A stretch of 64,000 nucleotides of DNA, taken from contig JAGOME010000012.1 in assembly GCA_017993715.1 (NCBI GenBank), forward strand, positions 1 through 64,000, written 5' to 3'. Positions 8,217 through 16,594 of this stretch are shown here, piece by piece. Every line of letters starts with the position of its first letter. The first letter of the stretch is position 1. The notes under the pieces were generated by a model. That model ran no database searches. It saw nothing but the letters and a program-made list of their open reading frames with translations, and was not told the origin of the DNA. A program made the translations under genes and the position numbers. Origin of the DNA: Phycicoccus sp. GTDB lineage: Bacteria; Actinomycetota; Actinomycetes; Actinomycetales; Dermatophilaceae.

Positions 8217-9615
8217 GCGTCCGACGCACTCCCGGTCTGACAGTGGGTCGCGCAGGCCAGCCTCCTCCCCTGACGATCCCGACCCGCTGACTCTCGCCGA
8301 GTACACGCCTGGCGCCTCGGCCGTTCTGACTGATGCTCAGCGGTGGCCGATGGCTGATGCGGAGGCGACCGCGCGGCTCGACCGGTGGCGACGGCATTCG
8401 AGCGCTCCCGTGTGGACCCACGCGACGGGCGACCGGGTCACCAGAGACATGGCCGTCCGGGTGCGGCAGCCCCTCCCCCTGGATGGGTGGCTCGACGAAC
8501 ACCTGCGCATCGCTCGGGGCCTGCTGCGCTACGCAGGGTTGACTGGTCTTGAGCGGCTGGTGGACTTCCCCACGATCTCGCGCCGCGACCTCGTGGCCGA
8601 CCTCGCGGCATTCGTCCCGCTCGATGCCGATCTGAGCCGCGTGGTGCACGGCACCAGCTCCGGATCGACGGGGGCGGCGCTGGTCATCCCCGATGATGTG
8701 GAGGAGGTCGCCCGGAGCTTCCACTTCCTGGTGGGTCTGGTGCGTGATGCGGGGGTCACGTGGGAGCCCGAGGGTGAGCGGCTGGCGCTGGCTCATGTCG
8801 TGCACCAGCGGCAGGCCTTCACCTACGTCTCGGTGATCAGCGGGTTCGGTGGGCGGGCGATGGTCCGGGCCAACCTGCACGATCAGGCCTGGCCGTCGGC
8901 GGCGGCACGTGGTGACTTCTTCGCCGAGGCGGACCCGCAGGTGCTGACGGGCAGTCCGACCAGTTTGGCCACGATCCTCGCCGATCCGGCTCTGCGAGAG
9001 GCATGTCATCCGCTCGCGATCTTCTCGGGTGCAATGGCCCTGTCTGGTCCCCTCCGGGCGCAGCTCGAGGCGGCATTCGGGTGTCCGGTCTTCGACGTGT
9101 ACGGGCTGCACGAGACGCGGCCGATCGCGGTGCGCACCGACGACGGGCCGTTTCGCATCCTGGGTCGGCGCGTGCACGTCGAAGTCCTTGACCCGCAGGG
9201 CGATCCGACGCCAGATGGTCAGGCCGGGGAGATCGTCGTGACGGCCGGCGAGAACCCCCTGCTCCCGCTGGTGCGTTACCGCACCGGGGACTTCGGGCGC
9301 CTGGTCCGCACTGCCGACGGCGCAGTCGCCATTGCCGACCTCGAAGGCCGCGAGCACACCCGCTTCGTGGCCTCCGACGGCAGCCTGGTGCCGTGCGTCG
9401 ACCTCACCCAGCAGCTCCAGGCGCACGGTGCTGTGGGCTGGAGCGTGGAGCAGGCAGCGGATGGGAGGGTGTCGGCACGGATCGTGGGTGGGGACCGGAA
9501 TGCCGTGTCCCGCGCCTTGACCGCCCTGTTGGCGCGACCGGTCGAGGTGGAGCGGGTCGCGCACCTGGCCGAGCTCGGGGACGGCAAGCCCAGGCGCTAC
9601 CGCTGCTTGATGTGA
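8209..9615 (+). CDS. PaaK-like adenylate-forming enzyme
   Basis: A 468-residue member of the ANL (AMP-ligase) superfamily resembling phenylacetate-CoA ligase. The phosphate-binding loop is GTSSGSTGAALVIP. The later motif is YGLHET where YG-x-T/S-E is usual, then PLVRYRTGDFGRL. The C-terminal part is short and ends GDGKPRRYRCLM, with a possible catalytic Lys. The first 60 residues are a polar extension. These enzymes activate a carboxylate as acyl-AMP, then usually pass it to CoA. The substrate is unknown. Being the last gene of the MoxR-VWA set suggests it supplies or modifies a client rather than serving catabolism; no degradation genes adjoin it. Confidence 0.8.
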   Translation: MSERPTHSRSDSGSRRPASSPDDPDPLTLAEYTPGASAVLTDAQRWPMADAEATARLDRWRRHSSAPVWTHATGDRVTRDMAVRVRQPLPLDGWLDEHLRIARGLLRYAGLTGLERLVDFPTISRRDLVADLAAFVPLDADLSRVVHGTSSGSTGAALVIPDDVEEVARSFHFLVGLVRDAGVTWEPEGERLALAHVVHQRQAFTYVSVISGFGGRAMVRANLHDQAWPSAAARGDFFAEADPQVLTGSPTSLATILADPALREACHPLAIFSGAMALSGPLRAQLEAAFGCPVFDVYGLHETRPIAVRTDDGPFRILGRRVHVEVLDPQGDPTPDGQAGEIVVTAGENPLLPLVRYRTGDFGRLVRTADGAVAIADLEGREHTRFVASDGSLVPCVDLTQQLQAHGAVGWSVEQAADGRVSARIVGGDRNAVSRALTALLARPVEVERVAHLAELGDGKPRRYRCLM

Positions 9616-9623
9616 CCGTCTAG

Positions 9624-9643
9624 GCACCCGTGGACGTGGGTGC
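9624..9643 (+). terminator. Hairpin after the MoxR-VWA operon
   Basis: GCACCC at 9624-9629 pairs with GGGTGC at 9638-9643 around an eight-base loop, nine bases after the last stop codon of the run. There is no T-tract. It is the only candidate terminator between this operon and the glycosyltransferase gene. Confidence 0.4.
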
Positions 9644-9700
9644 AACTCGCAGGTGAGAAGCCGCTTGCGCCCCCATGTGCCCGATGGGAGCGTGGACCAC

Positions 9701-11155
9701 ATGCCCCCGCCGAGGAGCCGCGCACCCTGGGCGGTCGCTGCGTGCGCCACGCTCCTGCTGCTCGCCACCTCAGGCCGCTACGGACCGCACCGGGACGAGA
9801 TGTACTTCATCATCGCCGGACGCCACCCCGACTGGGGTTACCCCGATCAGCCACCGCTGACACCGCTGCTGGCCGCCGCCATCGACCACCTGGCGCCGGG
9901 ATCCCTCGTGGCGCTGCGCATCCCCGGGGCGCTCATCGTCGGGGCGGTCGTCATCCTCGCGGCGGAGCTGGCCAGATTCCTCGGTGCCCGACCCCAGGCT
10001 CAGGTCCTGGTCTCGGTGGTCGTCGCGGGCGCGACCGGCGTGCTCTCGGTGGGACACCTGCTCTCGACGGCCACCCTCGATCTGCTTGTCTGGGTGACGA
10101 TCACATACGCCGTCGTCAGGGCGGTGTCCGGCTCGCGGCCGACCTGGTGGATCGTCGCCGGAATCACGTCCGCGATCGGCCTGCAGAACAAGACTCTCGT
10201 CATGCTGCTCCTCGTCGGGCTGGGCATTGGGCTCCTCACGACAGCCTCGGGCCGAGCCGCGGCGCGCACGCCGTGGCCCTGGGCGGCGGCCGCGATCGCG
10301 GCATTCGGCCTCCTGCCCAGCCTGGTCTGGCAGGCGGGCCACGCCTGGCCACAGGCCGCCATGAGCGCCGACATCCGGGCGGAGTACGGCGGCATCGGGG
10401 GCGCCGCCGAGCTGATCGGCTTCCAACTGCTGCTGCTTGGCCCCCTGGGCGGTTACCTCCTCGTGGTGGGCCTGACCCATGCCGTGCGCGGCCGGCTTGG
10501 CGAACCGCTGCGAGCCGTGGCCGTTGGCTACGGGGTCACGTTGGCCCTCCTCTTGGTGCTGGGCGGCAAGCACTACTACACCCTCGGCCTCCTGGTCGTC
10601 CTCGCCACCGCCGGGGCCGCGGCCATCGACCGCCGCGCAAGCTCGCGCACCCTCGGGACGCTCACGGTTGCCGCGGCCGTGCTGGCCTTGTTTCCACTGC
10701 CCGCCGCGTTACCTGTTCTGCCCGAACGGATCTTCGCTTCCTCGTTCTATCCGGACATGAACGACGACCAGCTCAACACCATCGGGTGGCCCAAGGTGGT
10801 CGACGCCCTCGACAGCGCGCTCACACAACTGCCGGAACACGATCGCGCAGACGCCGTGATCTTCACGGCGAACTACGGCGAGGCCGGCGCCTGGATCCTC
10901 TCCGGCAGCGACGTCCCGGCCTATAGCGGGCACAACGCGTTCGCCGCTTGGGGGCCGCCGCCACCTGGGGCCGGACCGGTGATCGTCATCGGTCCTGATG
11001 CTCCATCGCCGGATCTGTTCACGGAATGCCGTCACGTCGCGACGGTCGACAGTGAGCCAGGTGTCGAGGAGGACGGGGCGCAGGTCTGGACCTGTGCAGG
11101 CCCGGTGGGCTCGTGGGACCGGATCTGGCCGCTCCTCACGCACTTGTCCGCTTAG
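9701..11155 (+). CDS. Membrane glycosyltransferase, family 39 / ArnT type
   Basis: A 484-residue polytopic membrane protein with 10-12 hydrophobic segments. The first periplasmic loop carries GPHRDEMYF, the acidic pair conserved in polyprenol-phosphate-dependent mannosyl/aminoarabinosyl transferases (GT39, PMT/ArnT), followed by GYPDQPPLTPLL. A soluble C-terminal domain of about 130 residues follows. Such enzymes move a sugar from a lipid carrier to a cell-envelope acceptor outside the membrane. I chose the ATG at 9701, with GGAG about ten bases upstream; a GTG at 9653 would add 16 residues. The acceptor is unknown. Confidence 0.82.
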   Translation: MPPPRSRAPWAVAACATLLLLATSGRYGPHRDEMYFIIAGRHPDWGYPDQPPLTPLLAAAIDHLAPGSLVALRIPGALIVGAVVILAAELARFLGARPQAQVLVSVVVAGATGVLSVGHLLSTATLDLLVWVTITYAVVRAVSGSRPTWWIVAGITSAIGLQNKTLVMLLLVGLGIGLLTTASGRAAARTPWPWAAAAIAAFGLLPSLVWQAGHAWPQAAMSADIRAEYGGIGGAAELIGFQLLLLGPLGGYLLVVGLTHAVRGRLGEPLRAVAVGYGVTLALLLVLGGKHYYTLGLLVVLATAGAAAIDRRASSRTLGTLTVAAAVLALFPLPAALPVLPERIFASSFYPDMNDDQLNTIGWPKVVDALDSALTQLPEHDRADAVIFTANYGEAGAWILSGSDVPAYSGHNAFAAWGPPPPGAGPVIVIGPDAPSPDLFTECRHVATVDSEPGVEEDGAQVWTCAGPVGSWDRIWPLLTHLSA

Positions 11156-11164
11156 CCTGGGGAT

Positions 11165-11527
11165 GTGGGACGCACCCTCATGCTGTACGACGCCGACTGC
11201 GGGTTCTGCCTGCGCGCCGCCGGCCAGGTGCATCGGCTCGGCGTCACGGTCGATGAGGGTGCCGTCCAGACCACGGATCTCGCGGCATTCGGGATCGACG
11301 AGGAGCGGGCCCTGAGGGAGATGCCCGTGGTCCTGCCGGACGGGCGCATCGAGTACGGGCATCGGGCGTGGGCAGCGATCCTCGCGACTGGGCCGTTGCC
11401 GACACGGGCGCTGGGCCGGGTGCTCATCGCGCCGGGGCTCGACCCGGTGGCGAGAGCGACCTATCGCTGGATCAGTGAGCACCGGCACCGACTCCCCGGC
11501 GGGACCCCCGCCTGCGCCCTCGACTGA
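11165..11527 (+). CDS. DCC-family thiol-disulfide oxidoreductase (DUF393)
   Basis: A 120-residue protein starting with LMLYDADCGFCLRAA, the DxxCGFC signature that names the DCC family (YuxK-like, thioredoxin-like fold). The exact biological partner of these proteins is not established. GTG start: TAGCCT lies at 11154-11159, overlapping the stop of the preceding glycosyltransferase gene and six bases before the GTG, so it may be leaderless. The central motif copy at 11284 encodes Ala-Ala-Phe. Confidence 0.82.
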   Translation: MGRTLMLYDADCGFCLRAAGQVHRLGVTVDEGAVQTTDLAAFGIDEERALREMPVVLPDGRIEYGHRAWAAILATGPLPTRALGRVLIAPGLDPVARATYRWISEHRHRLPGGTPACALD

Positions 11528-11686
11528 TTTAGGGGCCGCTCCCTCACGCGGGCGGGGTAAAAGAGGGCGCAACTGCCCATTGGGGGCTCCCCCTTGGAGG
11601 GCCGACGGGCGCCCTCGTGACCGCTCGGGCCCGACAAGATCCGCACTGCCGGCGCCGCACCCAGAAGCCTTGCTTACAGTGCGGGT

Positions 11687-12094
11687 GTGGGAACCCAACC
11701 AACGCCAGGACCGGCGGACCGCAGACCGCGGCGCGAGCGACCCTTACCGCCCCGACCGCCGTTCACCCGCGGCGAGCGCTGGGCCCGAGAGTGGACCGAT
11801 GGCGTCGTGGCACGTCCGGCGACCACGACCAACCCCGTGGCCCTGGTCATCTTTGGGCTCGTCACCGCCGGCTTCGGGATCTACCTGGGGACGGTCGCGA
11901 CCGATCCCGCCGCCTACCTGTCGACGGGGATGTTCGCCGTGATCATGGGTCTCGCCGTGGTGACCGAGGTCTTGGCGCTGCTGTTCGTGTACTGCGCCTA
12001 CCGGTTCCACGCCTATAACCGGGCTTATGCGGCCTACGAGAAGGAGTTCGAGAGCGTCGTCGGCGCCCCGCCTCCGCCCCGCCGCCCGCGCTAA
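11687..12094 (+). CDS. Small membrane protein of unknown function
   Basis: A 135-residue protein. About 45 polar, Pro/Arg-rich residues precede two hydrophobic helices (NPVALVIFGLVTAGFGIYLG and a second around AVIMGLAVVTEVLALLFVYC). A cationic Pro-rich tail ends the protein. The GTG start is supported by a -10 box TACAGT at 11675-11680, six bases upstream, fitting a leaderless transcript. I do not recognise the family. The 159 bases upstream, from 11528, contain GC-rich stems but no feature I can name. Confidence 0.6.
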   Translation: MGTQPTPGPADRRPRRERPLPPRPPFTRGERWAREWTDGVVARPATTTNPVALVIFGLVTAGFGIYLGTVATDPAAYLSTGMFAVIMGLAVVTEVLALLFVYCAYRFHAYNRAYAAYEKEFESVVGAPPPPRRPR

Positions 12095-12126
12095 CAGCCT
12101 CTCGACGAGCAGGGACCGGGGACCAG

Positions 12127-12158
12127 CGGGCCTGGCATCCGGTGGAGTGACAGGCCCG
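12127..12158. terminator. Hairpin between convergent genes
   Basis: CGGGCCTG at 12127-12134 pairs with CAGGCCCG at 12151-12158 around a 16-base loop. It lies between the convergent ends at 12094 and 12214 and could serve both directions. No T-tract on either side. Confidence 0.35.
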
Positions 12159-12170
12159 AGGCCGTCACGA

Positions 12171-12193
12171 GGGCCAGTCGTCCGACTCTCCGG
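12171..12193. repeat. 23-bp intergenic repeat, copy 1 (REP-like)
   Basis: These 23 bases, starting GGGCCAGTCGTCCGACTC and ending TCCGG, recur identically at 18583-18605. Both lie about 20-30 bases beyond the 3' end of a minus-strand gene (stops at 12214 and 18634). Related shorter copies with a core CGGARARTCGGMC lie at about 18537-18556, 22579-22599 and 22629-22645. Confidence 0.7.
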
Positions 12194-12213
12194 GGGCCGA
12201 GGGCGATGGTGAC

Positions 12214-13782
12214 TCAGGCGGGCAGCGCCGACAGGTCGGGGACTGCCTCGATCAGTGACGCCGCGTCAGAGCCGGCAGCCATTACCGTGTAGTCCGGCCG
12301 GACCACCGCCATTGCGGAATGCCCCGACTCCAGCCAGGCGTGGAGCGCCGAGCCGGGAGCCGCGGTCACCACACCGGCGCCGCGCGCGGCAAGCCTGGCC
12401 TCGTCAGCGGGCGCCAACTGCCGACTCGAAACCATCATGAACCGGCCCGTGGCGACATCGTCGAACCGGCGCGGACCCTCGTCCAGCCGCGCGTTGGGGC
12501 AGAGCCGTCCCGCCAGCGGCGGGCGCAGCAGGGCCCTCAGCGCGTGAGGGCGGGCCACCAGCGCTGAGCGGGTCAGGGGTGGGGTCTCACTGTCGAGGAT
12601 GCGATCTCGCAGACCGGGCAACAGATGCAGTCGCGGCGCGATCAGGCCACGCAGCAGGTTGCCTGCGCTGCCGCCCTGGCTCATGGCCGCCCCGATGAGC
12701 TTGGCCAACCTGATCATGGCGTGCGCATGCGGCTTGCGTTCGCTTTCGTAGGTGTCCAGCACCGAGGACGGCAGGCCACCGGCGATCACCCCGGCCAGTT
12801 TCCAGCTCAGGTTCATGGCATCCCGTAGCCCCGCGCACAGTCCCTGCCCGATGAACGGCGGAGTGAGGTGGGCGGCATCGCCCAGCAGGAAGACTCGACG
12901 GTCGCGCCACCGGTCGGCGAGCTGGGCACGGAAGGTGTACTCGGCGACCCGGACAAGCTCCAGCGACTCACGGGGGATCCCCTGAACCCACGGTGCCAGC
13001 AGTGGCGCCAGGGCCTCGATCTCCCGGTAGTCGTCGGCGCTCTCCCCCGGAAGCAGCTGAAACTCCCAGCGGTAGCGGTGCGATCCGATCCGCATATACG
13101 TCGCGGCTCGGTCGGGGTCGCAGACCTGGTGCACCCCGTCCCATTGATCCAGCTCGACGTCGCTGCGGACATCGATGACCAGCCACCGCTGCTCGAAGTT
13201 CAGGTCCCGCATCGTCGAGCCGATCGCCTCGCGGACCGTGCTGTTGGCGCCGTCACAACCCAACAGGTAGACCCCATGCACGGTCTGCGGTGCACCCGTG
13301 GTCCGGTCAGTGAAGTCCACCCGCACCGGGCTGTCGCCGTCCTGGGTGATTGCCGTGACATTCACGTTTCCCCGCAGCGTGATCGTTGCCTGCGTCTCGA
13401 GATTGTTCCGCAGCAGCTGCTCCAATTCCGGTTGGTCGAACATGTTCGCCCGCGGATAGCCGTGCTGCCCTTCGTCACCCTCGCGGCGGAAGGTCGCGAG
13501 GACCTGGTGGTCACGGTCGACGAGCTGCAGTCCCAGGGTGGGTCGAGTCATCTCGGCGAAGGCCGCGCCGACCCCCATCCGGGCCAGGATCCGATACACC
13601 TCATCGTCCAGGTGCACCGCCCGCGGCTGCGGATACACACCCTCCCAACGGTCCAAGACCAGGACCTGAATGCCGTACTGGCCGAGCAGCGTCGCGGCGG
13701 TGACACCCGCGGGCCCAGCCCCAACAATGACGACCGGGAACGGGTCGGCGGGGGTGCCGGCGGGGATTGGGGCGGCATTCAT
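12214..13782 (-). CDS. FAD-dependent aromatic monooxygenase, MhpA-like
   Basis: A 522-residue flavoprotein hydroxylase of the 3-(3-hydroxyphenyl)propionate hydroxylase / PheA type. The FAD-binding GAGPAG is at residues 21-26. The DG motif GCDGANSTVRE lies near 165, and the GD motif LLGDAAHLTPPFIGQG near 290. A thioredoxin-like C-terminal domain follows, as in class A phenol hydroxylases. It should add a hydroxyl ortho to an existing phenol, giving the catechol that the extradiol dioxygenase of the same operon can cleave. The ATG overlaps the stop of the CoA-ligase gene (ATGA). It is the last gene of the operon. Confidence 0.85.
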   Translation of the reverse strand: MNAAPIPAGTPADPFPVVIVGAGPAGVTAATLLGQYGIQVLVLDRWEGVYPQPRAVHLDDEVYRILARMGVGAAFAEMTRPTLGLQLVDRDHQVLATFRREGDEGQHGYPRANMFDQPELEQLLRNNLETQATITLRGNVNVTAITQDGDSPVRVDFTDRTTGAPQTVHGVYLLGCDGANSTVREAIGSTMRDLNFEQRWLVIDVRSDVELDQWDGVHQVCDPDRAATYMRIGSHRYRWEFQLLPGESADDYREIEALAPLLAPWVQGIPRESLELVRVAEYTFRAQLADRWRDRRVFLLGDAAHLTPPFIGQGLCAGLRDAMNLSWKLAGVIAGGLPSSVLDTYESERKPHAHAMIRLAKLIGAAMSQGGSAGNLLRGLIAPRLHLLPGLRDRILDSETPPLTRSALVARPHALRALLRPPLAGRLCPNARLDEGPRRFDDVATGRFMMVSSRQLAPADEARLAARGAGVVTAAPGSALHAWLESGHSAMAVVRPDYTVMAAGSDAASLIEAVPDLSALPA

Positions 13783-15656
13783 GAGAGCTCCTCGCGCCAG
13801 GTGATCGCGAGGCGATCCAGGATGTCGTTGATGGGCCCCGGGTCCGCGGCGGCCGCCCGGGTGATCACGGCGACAACTGCTCCGCGCTCGACGTCCGCGC
13901 GCACGTCGACCACCCCGGGAGCGTCGCGCAGGGCATCGGCGACGGCGGCCCGGGTGGCCTCGGCACGCAGGGCCGGCTTGAACGGCTTGCCGACCGACGT
14001 GACCGGCAGGGCGGGCAGCACAGTGACCGACTTGGGGGCGGCGGCTGCCTCCGGCACGTGGGCGGCAGCCCACGCGCACAGCTCGTCCTCGGCCACGTCG
14101 CTGCCCGTGACGAGTGCGACAAAGGCCACGGGGACCTCTCCGGCATGCGGATCCGGGCGCCCCACCGCCTGGGCATCGGTGACCGCCGGATGGGCCAACA
14201 GCGCGGCCTCGATCACGGCTGGGTCGATGTTGTGACCTCCGCGGATGATCAGGTCCTTGGCTCGGCCGGTCAGCTGGACAAACCCCTCCGCATCGACTCG
14301 GGCGAGGTCGCCGGTGTTCAGCCAGCCGTCACGCACGGTCCCCAGGTGGTCCAGGACAGGACCCTGCGGACCGGAGCCCACGGCATACCCCGCGAAGACA
14401 GTGGGGCCCGAGATCGCGAGGACCCCGACCTCGCCGGCGGGCAGATCGACCCACTCCCCCGCAGGCGTGATCTCCACCGTCTTCATGGCTTGGTAGGGCA
14501 GACGCTGCCCGACCGACCCGATGCGCGGGGCACCGGGGAAGGAGATGACACTCGCGCAGGTGGCCTCGGTCAGGCCGTAACCCTCCACCAGCCCGATGCC
14601 GGTGGCCTCCTCGAAGCCGCGGCGCACTGCCTGTGGCAACGGCGATGCCCCGACCACGGCGAAGCGCAGCGAGCTAATGTCGGCGTCGACGGGGCAGCCG
14701 GCCAGCACCGAATACACGGTGGGGACCGCGCTCATGGTGGTGACCCGGTAGTGCTCGACGATCTTCCAGAAGGTCGCGAACAGCGCCGGGTCCCGGTAGC
14801 CCAGCGGGCCAGCCCACACACTGTGCAGGCCACGCAGGAGGGGCGTGAGGAGGGTGACGTGGACGGCATTGACGTGGAAGAGGGGCAGCCCGGCCAGGAC
14901 GACGCTGCCCTCACCCATCAGGCCGCTCAACGCGATCATCCAGGCGTCGGTCACCTCGTTGCGATGCGTGTGAGCCGCCAACTTGGGAATGCCGGTCGTG
15001 CCGCCGGTGTGGAAGAGCGCCGCGAGGTCGCCCGCCTGCGGCGCCGTGCCCAGGAAACGGTCGGACGGCTGACCTGCGGCCGCGACGGAGAGGTGGGCCA
15101 CCTGCACTCCGTCCACGGGCTCCAGGGGCACGGGGTCGACGCCGGTGGGGCTGAGCGCGAAGAGCGCGGTCAGGCCGGCCTCCTTGGCCAGGGCCCGCGC
15201 CCGCTCCCACACCTCGGGCGCCAGGTCCGGCCCCGCGGCCACCAGCACCCGCGACCCCGACCGGGCGACCAACTCGCCGAGATGCTCGGGGGTCAGGGCG
15301 CTGTTCATCGGGGCCGCGATCCCCGCGAGCTGGGCGGCCAGGGTGGCGGTGATCAGGTCGTCACAGTTGGGCGCGAGGAGCGCCACCCCGTCGGTGCGAC
15401 GGACGCCGACGTTGTGCAACGCGTTGGCGCAGCGGTGGACGTCGGCGAGGAGCTGAGCGAAGGTGCGCACCAACGGCTTCTGGTACTGCGCGGAGCTGGG
15501 CAGCACGGACACTGCCGGGCCGTCCGGCCACCGTCGCGCCGCCCGCTGCAGCACGGCATACGTCGACTCTGGGAGTCCCCGCTCGGCGAGGGGGATGGCC
15601 TCAATCCGCGCGAGATCGGCGGGTTCGCCGTGGGCGGGCCAGAGCAGGTCCATCAT
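13779..15656 (-). CDS. Acyl-CoA synthetase (AMP-binding)
   Basis: A 625-residue ANL-superfamily ligase. The phosphate loop HTGGTTGIPK is at residues 216-225. Later come VEGYGLTEATCASVI, the NTGDLARVDAEGF motif and GRAKDLIIRGGHNIDP. The catalytic Lys lies in SVGKPFKPAL. The sequence is closest in style to fatty-acid or cyclohexanecarboxylate-CoA ligases. Length is normal for the larger members. The ATG is joined to the preceding stop as TGATG. It probably activates an aliphatic or aryl-alkyl acid that enters, or results from, the ring-cleavage route; which one cannot be told. Confidence 0.85.
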   Translation of the reverse strand: MMDLLWPAHGEPADLARIEAIPLAERGLPESTYAVLQRAARRWPDGPAVSVLPSSAQYQKPLVRTFAQLLADVHRCANALHNVGVRRTDGVALLAPNCDDLITATLAAQLAGIAAPMNSALTPEHLGELVARSGSRVLVAAGPDLAPEVWERARALAKEAGLTALFALSPTGVDPVPLEPVDGVQVAHLSVAAAGQPSDRFLGTAPQAGDLAALFHTGGTTGIPKLAAHTHRNEVTDAWMIALSGLMGEGSVVLAGLPLFHVNAVHVTLLTPLLRGLHSVWAGPLGYRDPALFATFWKIVEHYRVTTMSAVPTVYSVLAGCPVDADISSLRFAVVGASPLPQAVRRGFEEATGIGLVEGYGLTEATCASVISFPGAPRIGSVGQRLPYQAMKTVEITPAGEWVDLPAGEVGVLAISGPTVFAGYAVGSGPQGPVLDHLGTVRDGWLNTGDLARVDAEGFVQLTGRAKDLIIRGGHNIDPAVIEAALLAHPAVTDAQAVGRPDPHAGEVPVAFVALVTGSDVAEDELCAWAAAHVPEAAAAPKSVTVLPALPVTSVGKPFKPALRAEATRAAVADALRDAPGVVDVRADVERGAVVAVITRAAAADPGPINDILDRLAITWREELS

Positions 15657-16594
15657 CACGCGCCTCGCACGACGGTGCGCTGACGACCGAGGTCGATTGC
15701 GCCGTCGTCGGTGCCGATGGCGACCTCGACGACGTCTCCGGGCCGCAAGTAGTGAGGGTTCTTGGCCTGCTTGTCGAAGAACAGCTTCCATTTCAGCGCC
15801 GGCGGCAGCAGGGCGGCGACGATTTCGACCGGCTTGGGGGGCGCGCTCAAGGCGGTCCCGGCCGGGGTTCCGGTCAGGAGCAGATCGCCGGGCTCGAGCC
15901 GCTGGAACCGGCTGAGGGCCTGCAGCGCCTGGAGCGGGGGATAGATCAAGTCGGAGCCGACGACGGCATTCTGACGAAGGTCGCCGTTGACCCACAGCCG
16001 CAGCCGCAACTGGCCGAACCGCCCCCATTCCGCCCGATCGAGCAGGACCAGCGCTGGCCCGACAGGGGTGAAGGTGGGATAGGACTTGGCCTCGAAGAAC
16101 TGGGTTTTGGGCAGCTGAATGTCGCGAGCGGACACGTCGTTGGTGACCACGAGACCCGCGACGAAGTCCGTCCAGTTGTCCCGCGTAACCGTGGTGGACA
16201 CGGGGAGGTCCGCGCCGATGACCAGGCCGATCTCGACCTCGTAATCCAAGCAGGTGACGTGCGCGGGTCGGATGATGTCGTCGTTGGGCCCGCTGATGGA
16301 CCCGGAGGTCTTGCGGAAGAAGGTCAGCGGAATGGTCTGGGGGTTGAGGCCAGAGTCCTCGACGTGACTGGTGTAGTTGGTCATCTGGGCCACAACTCGG
16401 CAGGGGGCGGACACCGGCGAGACGAGCTCCAGGCTCGCCGGGTCGACCGTGTCCTGGCTCGCGGCGGCGGCCGTGATGCACTCAGGGTCGGCGAGCAACT
16501 GGCCGGTGGTGGCGGCGGCGGTGGCGATCCGGGCGGCCCCGCCCGGGGTCCGCACCCACCAGGCGTCGGCGGTGCGCAGAATGGTCGTGGTCAT
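15656..16594 (-). CDS. Fumarylacetoacetate hydrolase family protein
   Basis: A 312-residue FAH-family enzyme. Conserved segments are DYEVEIGLVIG (metal-binding Glu pair), NDVSARDIQ, TFTPVGPALV and GDLLLTGTPAGTA. The family includes hydratases, decarboxylases and C-C hydrolases acting on 2-oxo acids from ring cleavage. Next to an extradiol dioxygenase, the likely task is processing the ring-opened product. ATG overlaps the dioxygenase stop (ATGA), so translation is coupled. Confidence 0.85.
   Translation of the reverse strand: MTTTILRTADAWWVRTPGGAARIATAAATTGQLLADPECITAAAASQDTVDPASLELVSPVSAPCRVVAQMTNYTSHVEDSGLNPQTIPLTFFRKTSGSISGPNDDIIRPAHVTCLDYEVEIGLVIGADLPVSTTVTRDNWTDFVAGLVVTNDVSARDIQLPKTQFFEAKSYPTFTPVGPALVLLDRAEWGRFGQLRLRLWVNGDLRQNAVVGSDLIYPPLQALQALSRFQRLEPGDLLLTGTPAGTALSAPPKPVEIVAALLPPALKWKLFFDKQAKNPHYLRPGDVVEVAIGTDDGAIDLGRQRTVVRGA

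Noticed and set aside
14058..15683. A 541-residue plus-strand frame opposite the acyl-CoA ligase
   Set aside because: Antisense shadow: Gly/Arg/His-rich with no recognisable domain, whereas the minus strand carries all AMP-ligase motifs.
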